From: Anaeroplasmataceae bacterium
GTDB taxonomy: Bacteria > Bacillota_I > Bacilli_A > Acholeplasmatales > Anaeroplasmataceae
Direction: 5' to 3'
Length of the DNA: 42,035 nucleotides
Assembly: GCA_029067355.1 (NCBI GenBank)
Contig: JAIEEQ010000074.1
Coordinates: 1 to 42,035, forward strand
Shown: positions 31,346-39,288 of the stretch, piece after piece
Position numbering within the stretch: the stretch's first letter is position 1
Layout: the number at the start of each line of letters is the position of its first letter
Notes under the pieces: generated by a model
Told to the model about the DNA's origin: nothing
Databases searched by the model: none
Seen by the model: the letters and a program-made list of their open reading frames with translations, nothing else
Translations under genes and position numbers: made by a program

Positions 31346-31374
31346 ATTTTAGCATTTATGCTCTATATTTTCAA
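31346..31374 (-). promoter_or_regulatory. Promoter of the T-box operon
   Basis: TTGAAA (31369-31374), 17-nt spacer and TAAAAT (31346-31351). It sits just after the 5'-nucleotidase gene ends, with no clear terminator between them. Confidence 0.75.
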
Positions 31375-31385
31375 GAAAAATTTAC

Positions 31386-32912
31386 TTAAATCACTCTAGA
31401 TAGGAATATATTATCATAATCCTTATAAACACTAAATCCGTCCTTCTTTCGCAATCGCAAGTCAGTAGCCAGTAAGTCTCTTAAAATCAGCTCTGTATCT
31501 GTATAGGTATTGGTGCGATACCCTGCAAAATAAGGACCAAAATAAACATAATCTAAGATAGCAAGAGTATAGGTTTTGTCTGTCGCAATGCTTGCACCAT
31601 ACTCCTTCGTATAAACAATTTCTTTATCCCGATTTGCATCAAAAAATCGTTTTAATTGGATTCCTTGAATCTCACATAAAATAATATGGTTATCAAATGG
31701 ATTTAAGGCATACAAGGTGTTAAAATCAAAGTTTCCTTCAGAAACGTTGTTCCGAAATGCACCTGTATTACAGATTGAGGCCGTAGCTCCTGTGGCCGTC
31801 ATCATTACATTAGAAATATAAGCCTGAAACTCTTGGCTATACCGATTAATATATGTATTATTTTTGCAATACACTTCTTCTAAAATATCCTTTGAGGCAT
31901 TATAGAATTGAGAAATAATATCCTGAACGTCAGAATCAATGCCTCTTGCAGAAGAAACATTGATATGAGAGGCTTTTGCTTTTGTAACAGATTTTGTTGT
32001 TAAATCATAGGTTAAATCAATGCGACCAATATTTGCTAGCTTTCCAGCAGATTGTACAACAGGTAGACTTGGCCCATTTGCTCTTTCAATTAGAGCCTCT
32101 TGCTTTGTATGCGTATGTCCATTAATTACAGCATCCACCAAATAGGATTCCTTATAGGATAACTGAGCCAAAAGCTGATTGGTTTCATAATCCAGACAGG
32201 AAGAGGATTTTCCATCATGGATATTTACAACAATAATATCTGCCCCATCATCCTTTAATTCTTTTCCTAAGACAGAAACACTAGTTGCTATTTCCTGTGG
32301 CTTTGCTTTAAAAGAATAGCCCTCTGTCATATTGGCATTAATAGAGGAAAAAACATCTCCTATATAGCTTAATACTCCAATCTTTACATTTTCTTTTTCA
32401 ATAAGATAGGAGGAACACACTCTATCTTCCTGTTCCACCAATTTTTGCTGATAAAAAATATTTGAATTTACCAGAGGGAAGTTTGCCTCACCATTTTCTT
32501 GCTTTCCATCAAAAAAATTCAAGAAACGATCAAATCCCCAATCAAACTCATGATTTCCAACACCCATCATATCAAATTTCATTTGATTCATTGCTTCTAT
32601 GACAACCTGTCCATAACTAACTCTAGAAATTGCTGTTTCCTGAAGCATATCTCCATTTCCAATAAGAAGAGTGTTATCCTCTTCAGTTTCATTTCTTACA
32701 GCCTCAATTAAGGTGCTTGCTCTTGCCATTCCTCCATAAGATCCCTCATTCTCAACATGTCCATGAATATCATTCATTTCTAAAATTTCAATATTGACAA
32801 GTTTTTTTTGATTGATGGGATTCTCTGGTTCCTCAGGCTCAGGTTTCTGAGGCTCTATACAGCCAACCAGCAAAAACATAAAAAGAAATATTAAGCACAA
32901 TTTCATCTTCAT
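31386..32912 (-). CDS. 5'-nucleotidase/2',3'-cyclic phosphodiesterase family lipoprotein
   Basis: This is a surface-anchored metallophosphatase of 508 residues. Its lipobox LVGC places the lipidated Cys at 18, and a Glu/Pro-rich spacer (PEPEEPENP) follows. The metallophosphoesterase domain has NDIHGH, GNGDM, GVGNHEFDWG and NGHTHTK, with VNIHDGK in place of the usual final HxG. The C-terminal nucleotidase domain contains NTGAFRNNV and LYALNPFDNH, the substrate-stacking and G-R regions. It probably scavenges extracellular nucleotides. It is the last gene of the DEAD-box-rsmD operon, 2 bases after the preceding gene. No own promoter or clear terminator is visible. Confidence 0.93.
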   Translation of the reverse strand: MKMKLCLIFLFMFLLVGCIEPQKPEPEEPENPINQKKLVNIEILEMNDIHGHVENEGSYGGMARASTLIEAVRNETEEDNTLLIGNGDMLQETAISRVSYGQVVIEAMNQMKFDMMGVGNHEFDWGFDRFLNFFDGKQENGEANFPLVNSNIFYQQKLVEQEDRVCSSYLIEKENVKIGVLSYIGDVFSSINANMTEGYSFKAKPQEIATSVSVLGKELKDDGADIIVVNIHDGKSSSCLDYETNQLLAQLSYKESYLVDAVINGHTHTKQEALIERANGPSLPVVQSAGKLANIGRIDLTYDLTTKSVTKAKASHINVSSARGIDSDVQDIISQFYNASKDILEEVYCKNNTYINRYSQEFQAYISNVMMTATGATASICNTGAFRNNVSEGNFDFNTLYALNPFDNHIILCEIQGIQLKRFFDANRDKEIVYTKEYGASIATDKTYTLAILDYVYFGPYFAGYRTNTYTDTELILRDLLATDLRLRKKDGFSVYKDYDNIFLSRVI

Positions 32913-32914
32913 TT

Positions 32915-33934
32915 TTAAGATACCAAGACTGTTTCTAGCCTTTTTTCTCCTTCCTCGTAATTCTCTATTTTTTTTGAAAAAAGCTCAAAAAAGATCTGAT
33001 CTACAAATTCCGTTTCCCGTTGAAATTCTGTATCAATATGAAGAGCAGTTAACGTCTTGTATAATGAGGAGACCATTGTTCGTTCATTAAATATAACCTT
33101 CATTGGAAGTCCCTCCTGCTTAAATAATTCATCAACTACGCCAATCGCAAAATCCTGAATCTGTTCTGGCTTACAAGCCACTCGGTGCATCAGATGTTTC
33201 TTTTTCTTTTCATAATATCCAAACAAAATACTTTCATAGCCTCCATCTTCTAACTGCTTAAAGGAAAAGTATCTAGAGATATAGCAAACATCCTCCACAT
33301 AAGTTGCATCCTGATATTCTTTAATAAAGCTTTCATTTTTCTTTTTGAATCGTGGCATAGTACCCAAAACAGCATCTCCTGTATATTTTACAGAGTAATA
33401 GTGCTCTTTAGGATCAAAGGCAGCTAAAACAAGCTTATCCTCTGCAAAGCACTGAACAAGATCCTCACGCTCATTTTTAATCAAGCTAATCAAATAATAA
33501 AGATAAGCAATAACGAGCTTCATCTTTTTTATTGTAAGATATTTATAATCATATCCCTCCTGGAACTCACAGGGAATCACATTATTTTCTAACGAAATAC
33601 GAATTTTATGCTTCTTTAGAAATTGAACATCCTCTTCCAAAAGGTTATTTTTTGATAGTAAAGCAATTGAAATCATATTTGCATAGATTGGATTTAAAAT
33701 TATACCTGTGTGGCTCATATAGCTATCATATAAATAATTGATTCCTGAAGAATTTAAATAAAGCTGAACTCCAGCAGAACTATCTAGCATATGGTCAGTA
33801 CAAACAACAATCCCTTTAGAAGTATCATCTAAAAAATAAAATAAGTCATACTGATTGAATTGCTCAAAAGCATTTAGTCCTCTTAAAAGCTTCATTGCCT
33901 TTCTTAATTCCATATAACATTCTTTATACTTCAC
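32915..33934 (-). CDS. Hypothetical protein, possible DUF6930-like region
   Basis: This is a 339-residue soluble protein with GTG start (AAGGAG 8 nt before). The family is not certain. The middle is helix-rich with one hydrophobic stretch (KLVIAYLYYLISLI) and no signal peptide. The C-terminal 80 residues (GLPMKVIFNERTMVSSLYKTL, IDTEFQRETEFVDQIFFELF) resemble the DUF6930 pattern, in which a 'characteristic residue in position' strand is followed by a helix and a conserved final helix. No enzyme motif is seen. It lies 4 bases after rsmD and 2 bases before the nucleotidase gene, so it is expressed with them. Confidence 0.55.
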   Translation of the reverse strand: MKYKECYMELRKAMKLLRGLNAFEQFNQYDLFYFLDDTSKGIVVCTDHMLDSSAGVQLYLNSSGINYLYDSYMSHTGIILNPIYANMISIALLSKNNLLEEDVQFLKKHKIRISLENNVIPCEFQEGYDYKYLTIKKMKLVIAYLYYLISLIKNEREDLVQCFAEDKLVLAAFDPKEHYYSVKYTGDAVLGTMPRFKKKNESFIKEYQDATYVEDVCYISRYFSFKQLEDGGYESILFGYYEKKKKHLMHRVACKPEQIQDFAIGVVDELFKQEGLPMKVIFNERTMVSSLYKTLTALHIDTEFQRETEFVDQIFFELFSKKIENYEEGEKRLETVLVS

Positions 33935-33938
33935 CCTA

Positions 33939-34475
33939 TCAGCTCCTTAGCTTATATACCACGACTCTCTTAATTCCATAAACCTTATTCTTAATTAATT
34001 CTAAAGCATTTATCTTTTCTGGATAAATAGAATCCTTAGCCATTTCAAATACTACAAGCCCCTTTGGAGCTAAGAAAGGATACACAAGCCTCAATATCTC
34101 TTCTATTGTATCTATGCGATAAGGTGGGTCTAAAAAAATGATATCCCATTTTTCCTTGGCCTGTTCTAAAAACATTCTATAATCCAAATTATAAAATCTG
34201 GCCTTTTGAATACCTAAGGAATCACAATTTCTTTTACATACTTCAATCGCCTTAGGTTCAATATCATTTAAATAAATTTCTGTAATTCCTCTAGAATAGG
34301 CTTCAATGCCCATAGCTCCACTTCCAGCAAAAAGATCCAAGGCTAGACCTCCATCAAAATAAGGACCAATCATATTAAAAATGGCTCCTCGAACCTTATC
34401 CTGAGTTTCACGAGTTGTTGATAGCTGAGTCATCTCAATATTCCGATGTCTTAGAGTTCCTGCTACAATACGCAT
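33939..34475 (-). CDS. rsmD: 16S rRNA (guanine-966-N2) methyltransferase
   Basis: This 178-residue Rossmann-fold enzyme methylates G966 in 16S rRNA using S-adenosylmethionine. The SAM site is LDLFAGSGAMGIEAYSRG (near 43-60) and the catalytic DPPY motif is in WDIIFLDPPYRID (near 118). The N-terminus MRIVAGTLRHRNI is typical of the family. It starts 12 bases after the DEAD-box gene. In many Bacillota rsmD is followed by coaD, which is absent here. Confidence 0.95.
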   Translation of the reverse strand: MRIVAGTLRHRNIEMTQLSTTRETQDKVRGAIFNMIGPYFDGGLALDLFAGSGAMGIEAYSRGITEIYLNDIEPKAIEVCKRNCDSLGIQKARFYNLDYRMFLEQAKEKWDIIFLDPPYRIDTIEEILRLVYPFLAPKGLVVFEMAKDSIYPEKINALELIKNKVYGIKRVVVYKLRS

Positions 34476-34487
34476 AATCCTTTCACC

Positions 34488-36086
34488 TTATCGTTTAGGT
34501 AAAGACTTCACCTGCTGATAGGTCAACCGCTTACCCATAAATTTTTTATTCTTTATATCCTTTAAGAAACGGGCTGCCGTAGCATTTATTTCTAAATACG
34601 TAACATCCTTTGTAATGATAATTTTCCCAAAATGCTCTCTATGAATAGAAACCTGGTCGTGAAGGTAATTCACAAGCTGGTTTGGTCGAATTTTGTCATT
34701 TTGCCCAATATTAATTGCTATATAAATCCAATTAGAGGACTTCTTTTCAGATTGTGTTCTCTTTCTTGGATGAATGATTTCAATTGGTGGGTATTTGCGA
34801 TCCTCATTTTCATTTAAAAGCTCTAAAAGCCTAATAATGATTGGCGTTGGATCTGTGGTTTTTCTAGCCAAATCACGAATCATATTATCATAGGTATGGT
34901 TTGTGCTTGCAGCTTCTAACCCTTCAATAATGTTGTCTGTTAAGCTCTTTTGAAATTTTAAAGCAATTTGCTTTGGTGTTGGGATTTCCATAAATTCTAG
35001 CTTTGATTTGGTATATGCCTCAATTTCTGCAACTCTAGAATACTGACGATTCGTCGCCAAAGTAATCGCAAGCCCTGTTTTTCCTGCACGACCTGTTCTT
35101 CCTATACGATGAACATAGATTTCATTTTCCTGTGGAAGGTCAAAATTAATGATGGCCTCAACATTTTCCACATCTATTCCTCTTGCAGCAACATCAGTCG
35201 CAATCAAAATATCAATTGAGCCTAATCGAAAGGATTGCATAACTCTATCTCTGCTGAGTTGTTTTAAATCCCCATGAAGTCCATCTGCCTTAAAATGATG
35301 CTCCTGAAGGAATAAAACAAGCTCATCTACCATAGCCTTTGTATTCGCAAAAATCATAACTGATTTCAGCTGATAATAATCTAATAATCGAACTAAAAGA
35401 TATTTCTTATGATCCTTTTTTGTATAATAAATGATCTCCTTAATTTTATCTACAACTCTTGTTTTTTGTTCAATTTGAATTAAATAAGGCTCCTGCATAT
35501 ATTTCTTGCTAGCCTGTTTCACCCAAGGTGGCAAGGTGGCAGAAAAAAGGGAGGTTTGACGAGTTTTTGGAACCTCCTTAAGAATGTTTTCCATATCCTC
35601 CTCAAAGCCCATCTTCAGCATTTCATCTGCTTCATCTAAAACTAGATAGCTAACCTCTTTAAAATCAAGAGTTCCTCTATGTAAATGGTCAATAATTCTT
35701 CCTGGAGTTCCTATGATAATCTGTGGTTTTTTTGCTAAAGCCTTAAATTGCTTTTCATAGGATTCTCCACCATAAATGGTCGTTGCCCTAACAGTAGTAT
35801 AAACCGCAATCTTTTCAATTTCTTTGCAAACCTGTAAGGAAAGCTCTCTAGTTGGACATAAAATCAAAGCCTGGATACTTTTTCTTTTTGGCTCAATATG
35901 TGCCAGCAAAGGAATAGAATAGGCAAAGGTCTTTCCTGTTCCTGTCTGGGCCTGTCCAATAACATCTCTTCCCTCCAACAAATAAGGAATGGCTTCCCTT
36001 TGGATTGGAGTTGGCTCCTCTATCTTATTTTCTTTTAAAGCAGCAAGAATGGCTGCATCAATATTCATACTTAAAAAATCATTCAT
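34488..36086 (-). CDS. DEAD-box RNA helicase with C-terminal DbpA-type RNA-binding domain
   Basis: This 532-residue RNA helicase is probably involved in ribosome assembly or mRNA turnover. Motifs in order: EPTPIQREAIP (Q), AQTGTGKT (I), PTRELSLQV (Ia), GTPGRIIDH (Ib), LDEADEM (II), SATLPPWV (III), IFANTKAMVDEL (IV), TDVAARGIDV (V), HRIGRTGRAG (VI). The last 75 residues (NWIYIAINIGQNDKIRPNQL, GKIIITKDVTYLEIN) match the DbpA/CsdA RRM-like domain. It resembles CshA/DeaD. The promoter at 36112-36140 stands immediately after the terminator of the structured RNA. It leads the operon with rsmD, an unknown gene and the nucleotidase. Confidence 0.95.
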   Translation of the reverse strand: MNDFLSMNIDAAILAALKENKIEEPTPIQREAIPYLLEGRDVIGQAQTGTGKTFAYSIPLLAHIEPKRKSIQALILCPTRELSLQVCKEIEKIAVYTTVRATTIYGGESYEKQFKALAKKPQIIIGTPGRIIDHLHRGTLDFKEVSYLVLDEADEMLKMGFEEDMENILKEVPKTRQTSLFSATLPPWVKQASKKYMQEPYLIQIEQKTRVVDKIKEIIYYTKKDHKKYLLVRLLDYYQLKSVMIFANTKAMVDELVLFLQEHHFKADGLHGDLKQLSRDRVMQSFRLGSIDILIATDVAARGIDVENVEAIINFDLPQENEIYVHRIGRTGRAGKTGLAITLATNRQYSRVAEIEAYTKSKLEFMEIPTPKQIALKFQKSLTDNIIEGLEAASTNHTYDNMIRDLARKTTDPTPIIIRLLELLNENEDRKYPPIEIIHPRKRTQSEKKSSNWIYIAINIGQNDKIRPNQLVNYLHDQVSIHREHFGKIIITKDVTYLEINATAARFLKDIKNKKFMGKRLTYQQVKSLPKR

Positions 36087-36111
36087 CTATCTATACTCCA
36101 TAATGTTATAT

Positions 36112-36140
36112 ATTATACCAAAGAATTTGTTACTTTTCAA
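36112..36140 (-). promoter_or_regulatory. Promoter of the DEAD-box operon
   Basis: TTGAAA (36135-36140), 17-nt spacer and TATAAT (36112-36117). The -35 lies two bases beyond the U-run of the upstream RNA terminator. Confidence 0.8.
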
Positions 36141-36142
36141 TG

Positions 36143-36166
36143 AAAAAAGGTGGCAAATGCCACCTT
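36143..36166 (-). terminator. Terminator of the 190-nt RNA
   Basis: AAGGTGGC-ATTT-GCCACCTT is a perfect 8-bp stem with a 4-nt loop followed by TTTTTT on the minus strand. Confidence 0.92.
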
Positions 36167-36332
36167 GTATCAACAATATAGTGCTAGGAAGGTCGAGAAG
36201 ACTATAATCTTCTACGGTTGAATCCTCTCTTAGTAACATTTAGGGTTCTAGATCGCAATGTTAAGAACGCATCACCTGTTTCCTCTCGGATTCGCTTTCT
36301 ATTTGTTTGAGCTTCGCGGCCATCTTCCTAGC
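36143..36332 (-). ncRNA. Structured 190-nt noncoding RNA, unidentified
   Basis: A transcript beginning at the predicted start near 36332 would be about 190 nt and ends in a clear terminator. No reading frame covers it, and it is richer in GC than its surroundings. The 5' GCTAGGAAG pairs with CTTCCTAGC (36183-36191), closing a 150-nt domain. Inside are GGCCGCGAAG with CTTCTCGACC (8 of 10 pairs), GAATCC/GGATTC, TCTTAACATT with AATGTT..TAAGA, and the competing pairs AGAAGA/TCTTCT and GTTCT/AGAAC, the last of which could form a pseudoknot. The rod with central loop and length recall 6S RNA, and a raiA-type RNA is another option. I find no SRP, RNase P or tmRNA signature. Confidence 0.75.
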
Positions 36333-36338
36333 AATTTT

Positions 36339-36367
36339 AATATACCATAAAATTTTGAAAATGTAAA
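36339..36367 (-). promoter_or_regulatory. Promoter of the 190-nt RNA
   Basis: TTTACA (36362-36367), 17-nt spacer and TATATT (36339-36344), with a start predicted seven bases downstream at the first G of the closing stem. The exact fit of promoter, stem start and terminator is strong support for a real RNA gene. Confidence 0.85.
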
Positions 36368-36375
36368 TAACTCTA

Positions 36376-36729
36376 TTAAAAATAGGACATAATCAAGGAA
36401 ATAATGGAGCATAAGATGAGCAAGGCTCCAACACCAATCATCATATTATCTCCTTTGCTCTCACCTGAGTAATTTTTTTTAGATAAACAGGATAGCAATA
36501 ATGCAATAATACCAACCAGCAAGAGAATGACTGGAATAGCAAAATGCAAGGAAAAATAGGATTTATTCTTAGAATCAAATTCTATAAAGTAAACAATGGT
36601 ACAAGCAATAACAAAAATAAAGGACATGACAATAATTATGCGCATAACCAGATAAGCCATTGTCTTCTTTTGTGGTACTGTTTGATTTTGTCGTTTGATA
36701 TTATTTTTTCCCATAATCTTCTTCTCCAT
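36376..36729 (-). CDS. Small membrane protein of unknown function
   Basis: This is a 117-residue protein with a polar N-terminus (KKIMGKNNIKRQNQTVPQKK) and three membrane helices (IIIVMSFIFVIACTIVYFI, FAIPVILLLVGIIALLLSCL and MIGVGALLILCSIISLIMSY). No family is recognised. ATG 36729 has AGG 7 nt before it. An internal ATG 15 bases downstream (MGKNN) has a better GGAG, so the exact start is open. It is the last gene of the panT-coaX-hydrolase unit and stops 8 bases before the promoter of the structured RNA, without a clear terminator. Confidence 0.6.
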   Translation of the reverse strand: MEKKIMGKNNIKRQNQTVPQKKTMAYLVMRIIIVMSFIFVIACTIVYFIEFDSKNKSYFSLHFAIPVILLLVGIIALLLSCLSKKNYSGESKGDNMMIGVGALLILCSIISLIMSYF

Positions 36730-36757
36730 TCTTTTACCTAGTTATATCATACTTAAT

Positions 36758-37738
36758 TTAGGATTTCAAGAAATCCAAAATGATATTAAATACTTTTTCA
36801 TCAATTTCTCCCATTTTGTAATAATCCAGTTGCCTTTTTCTTTCTGTTCTTTCAACTTCATCCATAATGGAGTTGATTTCTTGCAATGAGCATTTTGTAT
36901 AAGCTAGTGCCTCTAGAGTATAATCTGGATTATGATTTTTTCCATCAACAATATGATAAACAAGCTTCTGATTTACTACATGGTTTCTTAGTACCTCAGT
37001 AGAAATGGAATATGGAATCATGTTGTCATCTAAGGAGTGTATAATGAGCGTTGGTATCTTTGTATTCTTTACTACCTTTTTCGCATTTATGAAGCTCTTT
37101 TTTCCACAGTATATAGCATCAATGATAAGAATAAAGGGAAGGATTGGATAAATCAGCTTGGGTAGCATATGCTTAAGAATACTTTTTATATTAATAAAAG
37201 GAGCCATAGCAACTATACGTTCAATTTCTGGATGATATTTTGCAATAGATAAAGCCGCAAATCCGCCCCATGAATGTCCCATAACATATATTTTTTCATC
37301 AGGATACGTCCTTCTTATATAGGAAACCGCAGAATCTAAAGACAATATGCTATTTCCTAAGCCTAATATGGACTTCCCATCAGAAAGCTCTGTCCCATAA
37401 TAATCAAATCCTAAAACCTGAAAGCCTCCTTTTGCAAGATGCTCTATTTCCTGAATATAGGCATTATGTGAACCCCACATACCATGAGAAAAAATACAAA
37501 TTCCCTGATATCTAATCTTCTTATAGGAATAAATATAGCCTCTTAAAATTCCTTTCTTTGTTGGAATAGCAATAGGGCTCGCTTGCAGTCCTTCATATTC
37601 TGATGGATGATAATATTTTATAATCCCATCTGGCTCCCAGCGTTTTCCAAAAGCCTTATGATGAATCAACGCTCCTAGGATAAAGCCAATTAAAATTAGT
37701 CCTAAAATAATTCCTAAAGTAATATATAGATAAAACAT
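36758..37738 (-). CDS. Alpha/beta hydrolase, membrane-anchored
   Basis: This 326-residue protein has one N-terminal helix (YITLGIILGLILIGFILGALI), so the hydrolase domain is attached to the membrane. The nucleophile elbow is GHSWGG (near residue 155), the acid is in IHSLDDNMIP and the base is in DGKNHNPDYT. HGMWGSHNAY forms the oxyanion region. The overall form resembles S9-like or monoacylglycerol-lipase-type hydrolases (family S33/BAAT-like); the substrate cannot be told. It starts 9 bases after coaX. Its neighbours belong to pantothenate metabolism, but nothing in the sequence ties it to that pathway. Confidence 0.88.
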   Translation of the reverse strand: MFYLYITLGIILGLILIGFILGALIHHKAFGKRWEPDGIIKYYHPSEYEGLQASPIAIPTKKGILRGYIYSYKKIRYQGICIFSHGMWGSHNAYIQEIEHLAKGGFQVLGFDYYGTELSDGKSILGLGNSILSLDSAVSYIRRTYPDEKIYVMGHSWGGFAALSIAKYHPEIERIVAMAPFINIKSILKHMLPKLIYPILPFILIIDAIYCGKKSFINAKKVVKNTKIPTLIIHSLDDNMIPYSISTEVLRNHVVNQKLVYHIVDGKNHNPDYTLEALAYTKCSLQEINSIMDEVERTERKRQLDYYKMGEIDEKVFNIILDFLKS

Positions 37739-37747
37739 ATTTTTCCT

Positions 37748-38494
37748 CTACTGATTCAATTCATAAATTTTTAATAGACCCTCAAGAGTCAAATTTTTTA
37801 AAAGCACAATCTCATTTTTGCACAAAGGTACAATCAAGCTAGATAGTCCCCCCGTAGCAAATACTAAAGCATTTGCACAGCCAACCTCTTCCTTAATCCG
37901 CTCAATCATCCCATCAACCTGAGCAGCAGCACCATAAATCACACCTGATTGAATGCAGTTTACAGTAGAGGTTCCAATTACCTTTTTAGGACAAATCAGC
38001 TCAACGCTAGGTAAAAGTGCAGCGTTATTTACTAATGCTTTCATAGAAACACTTACTCCAGGGGAAATACTAACTCCATAGAAGGTCTGGTTTTTTGTAT
38101 AAATATATTTAGTAGCCGTTCCCAAATCGATGATAATTGCTTCATCTGCTACACCTTTAATTCCTGCAACATCACAAATGATATCCGCTCCTACGGTCTT
38201 TGGATCATCCACCTTTAGCTGAACACCTGTTTTTATCCCAGGTCCAAGAATAAGGGGTTGCTTCTTATAATATTTTACAAAAGCCTTTTTCAAAGCACTT
38301 GTAATGACAGGAACAACAGAGGATATAATTACATCCTCAATTTTACATTGATCTAAAATCGGCTTTAAAAGCACATAATATTCATCAGCTGTACGATTAA
38401 AGGAGGTTTTTAGTCGATAGGTATCCATAATTTTTTTTCCTTCTGCAAAGCCTAAAACAATATTAGTGTTTCCAATATCTACTAATAAAATCAT
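37748..38494 (-). CDS. coaX: Type III pantothenate kinase
   Basis: This enzyme performs the first step of coenzyme A synthesis. The 248 residues carry the ASKHA-fold signatures: VDIGNTNIVLGF at 5-16 (phosphate 1), GADIICDVAGIKG (near 100, pantothenate binding), IIDLGTATKYIY (near 127, phosphate 2) and FATGGLSSLI (adenosine). It follows panT with a 46-base gap that contains a complete terminator hairpin and leaves little room for a promoter, so expression may depend on read-through. The Shine-Dalgarno match is weak (AGGG 12 nt before ATG). A panT-coaX pair fits uptake and phosphorylation of external pantothenate. Confidence 0.95.
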   Translation of the reverse strand: MILLVDIGNTNIVLGFAEGKKIMDTYRLKTSFNRTADEYYVLLKPILDQCKIEDVIISSVVPVITSALKKAFVKYYKKQPLILGPGIKTGVQLKVDDPKTVGADIICDVAGIKGVADEAIIIDLGTATKYIYTKNQTFYGVSISPGVSVSMKALVNNAALLPSVELICPKKVIGTSTVNCIQSGVIYGAAAQVDGMIERIKEEVGCANALVFATGGLSSLIVPLCKNEIVLLKNLTLEGLLKIYELNQ

Positions 38495-38507
38495 AGTGTA
38501 ATAACCC

Positions 38508-38532
38508 TAAAAAAGGAGGCAATCCTCCTTTT
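38508..38532 (-). terminator. Intergenic terminator between panT and coaX
   Basis: AAAGGAGG-ATTG-CCTCCTTT is a perfect 8-bp stem with T-run on the minus strand. The panT stop lies 8 bases before it and coaX begins about 14 bases after it. Confidence 0.8.
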
Positions 38533-38540
38533 TCCTTTCT

Positions 38541-39185
38541 TTATACTTCTTCAATTGGCTGTTCTACAAGCTCTTGTTCTGCATAAATTGCACCTGCATT
38601 AAAATTGATTCCAATATTATAATTTCTAGAAATAACACGTACAATGTAAACAATAGACGGAGAAAGTACTGTATTTACAGCAAATTCTATCAAGAAATTA
38701 AATCCAATCATGGTCAAGAATAAGAAGCCCACCACATTTGAGCCTCCAGCCCATTCCTGCAAGGTTTTCCAAAAGAAAGCCATACAGCCTAGTGCAAATA
38801 ATCCTGTATTAACAATAGGTGCCACAACCGCAGCTAAAATAATGGCAAGGCTTAAATTTTTTTTATACAAGCCTTTAAAAATGAAGCCAGAAACCATACC
38901 AGCAACAGCAGTCTTCACAAGGCAAAGTACAACTGTAATAAATGGATTAACGGCTAAAAAGCTTCCCGTAGATGGTGCAGTCAAGATAATTGCTCCCATC
39001 AAGGCTCCTAAAAATGCTCCCGCCCAAGGTCCATATAAAATGGCTCCAATGACAAGGGGAATTAATGCAAGCGTAATGCTTACTGGTCCAATCAATACGT
39101 AGTTTGCAATAACCTGTAATACAACAACAATTGCTGCAAGACTTGCAATACCAACCATACGTTGGATACTTTTTTTGTTTTTCAT
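38541..39185 (-). CDS. panT: ECF transporter S component, probably pantothenate-specific
   Basis: This vitamin-binding membrane subunit works with a shared ECF energy module. The 214 residues have about six membrane helices, and GPVSITLALIPLVIGAILYGPWAGAFLGALMG (in pieces near 33-64) is the typical S-component signature. The specificity is inferred only from its place before coaX; other S components such as RibU or QueT share the overall form. The promoter is TTGAAT, 17-nt spacer and TATAAT (39236-39264), and the leader holds a small imperfect hairpin but no recognised riboswitch. RBS AAGGAAAT before ATG 39185. Confidence 0.78.
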   Translation of the reverse strand: MKNKKSIQRMVGIASLAAIVVVLQVIANYVLIGPVSITLALIPLVIGAILYGPWAGAFLGALMGAIILTAPSTGSFLAVNPFITVVLCLVKTAVAGMVSGFIFKGLYKKNLSLAIILAAVVAPIVNTGLFALGCMAFFWKTLQEWAGGSNVVGFLFLTMIGFNFLIEFAVNTVLSPSIVYIVRVISRNYNIGINFNAGAIYAEQELVEQPIEEV

Positions 39186-39235
39186 AATTCTATTTCCTTT
39201 CTTTTTAGGCCTCTTATTGAGGTCCCATAAGCATT

Positions 39236-39264
39236 TTTATTATACCCCTTTTATAGGAAGGATT
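39236..39264 (-). promoter_or_regulatory. panT promoter
   Basis: TTGAAT, 17-nt spacer and TATAAT. The leader of about 45 nt contains CCTC-AATAA-GAGG but no conserved vitamin riboswitch. Confidence 0.7.
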
Positions 39265-39288
39265 CAAGAAAAAGAAAAAATGATTTGC

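Noticed and set aside
36143-36332. SRP RNA, RNase P RNA or tmRNA
   Set aside because: The SRP tetraloop region, the RNase P GAGGAAAGUCC core and a tmRNA alanine acceptor end with tag frame are all missing.
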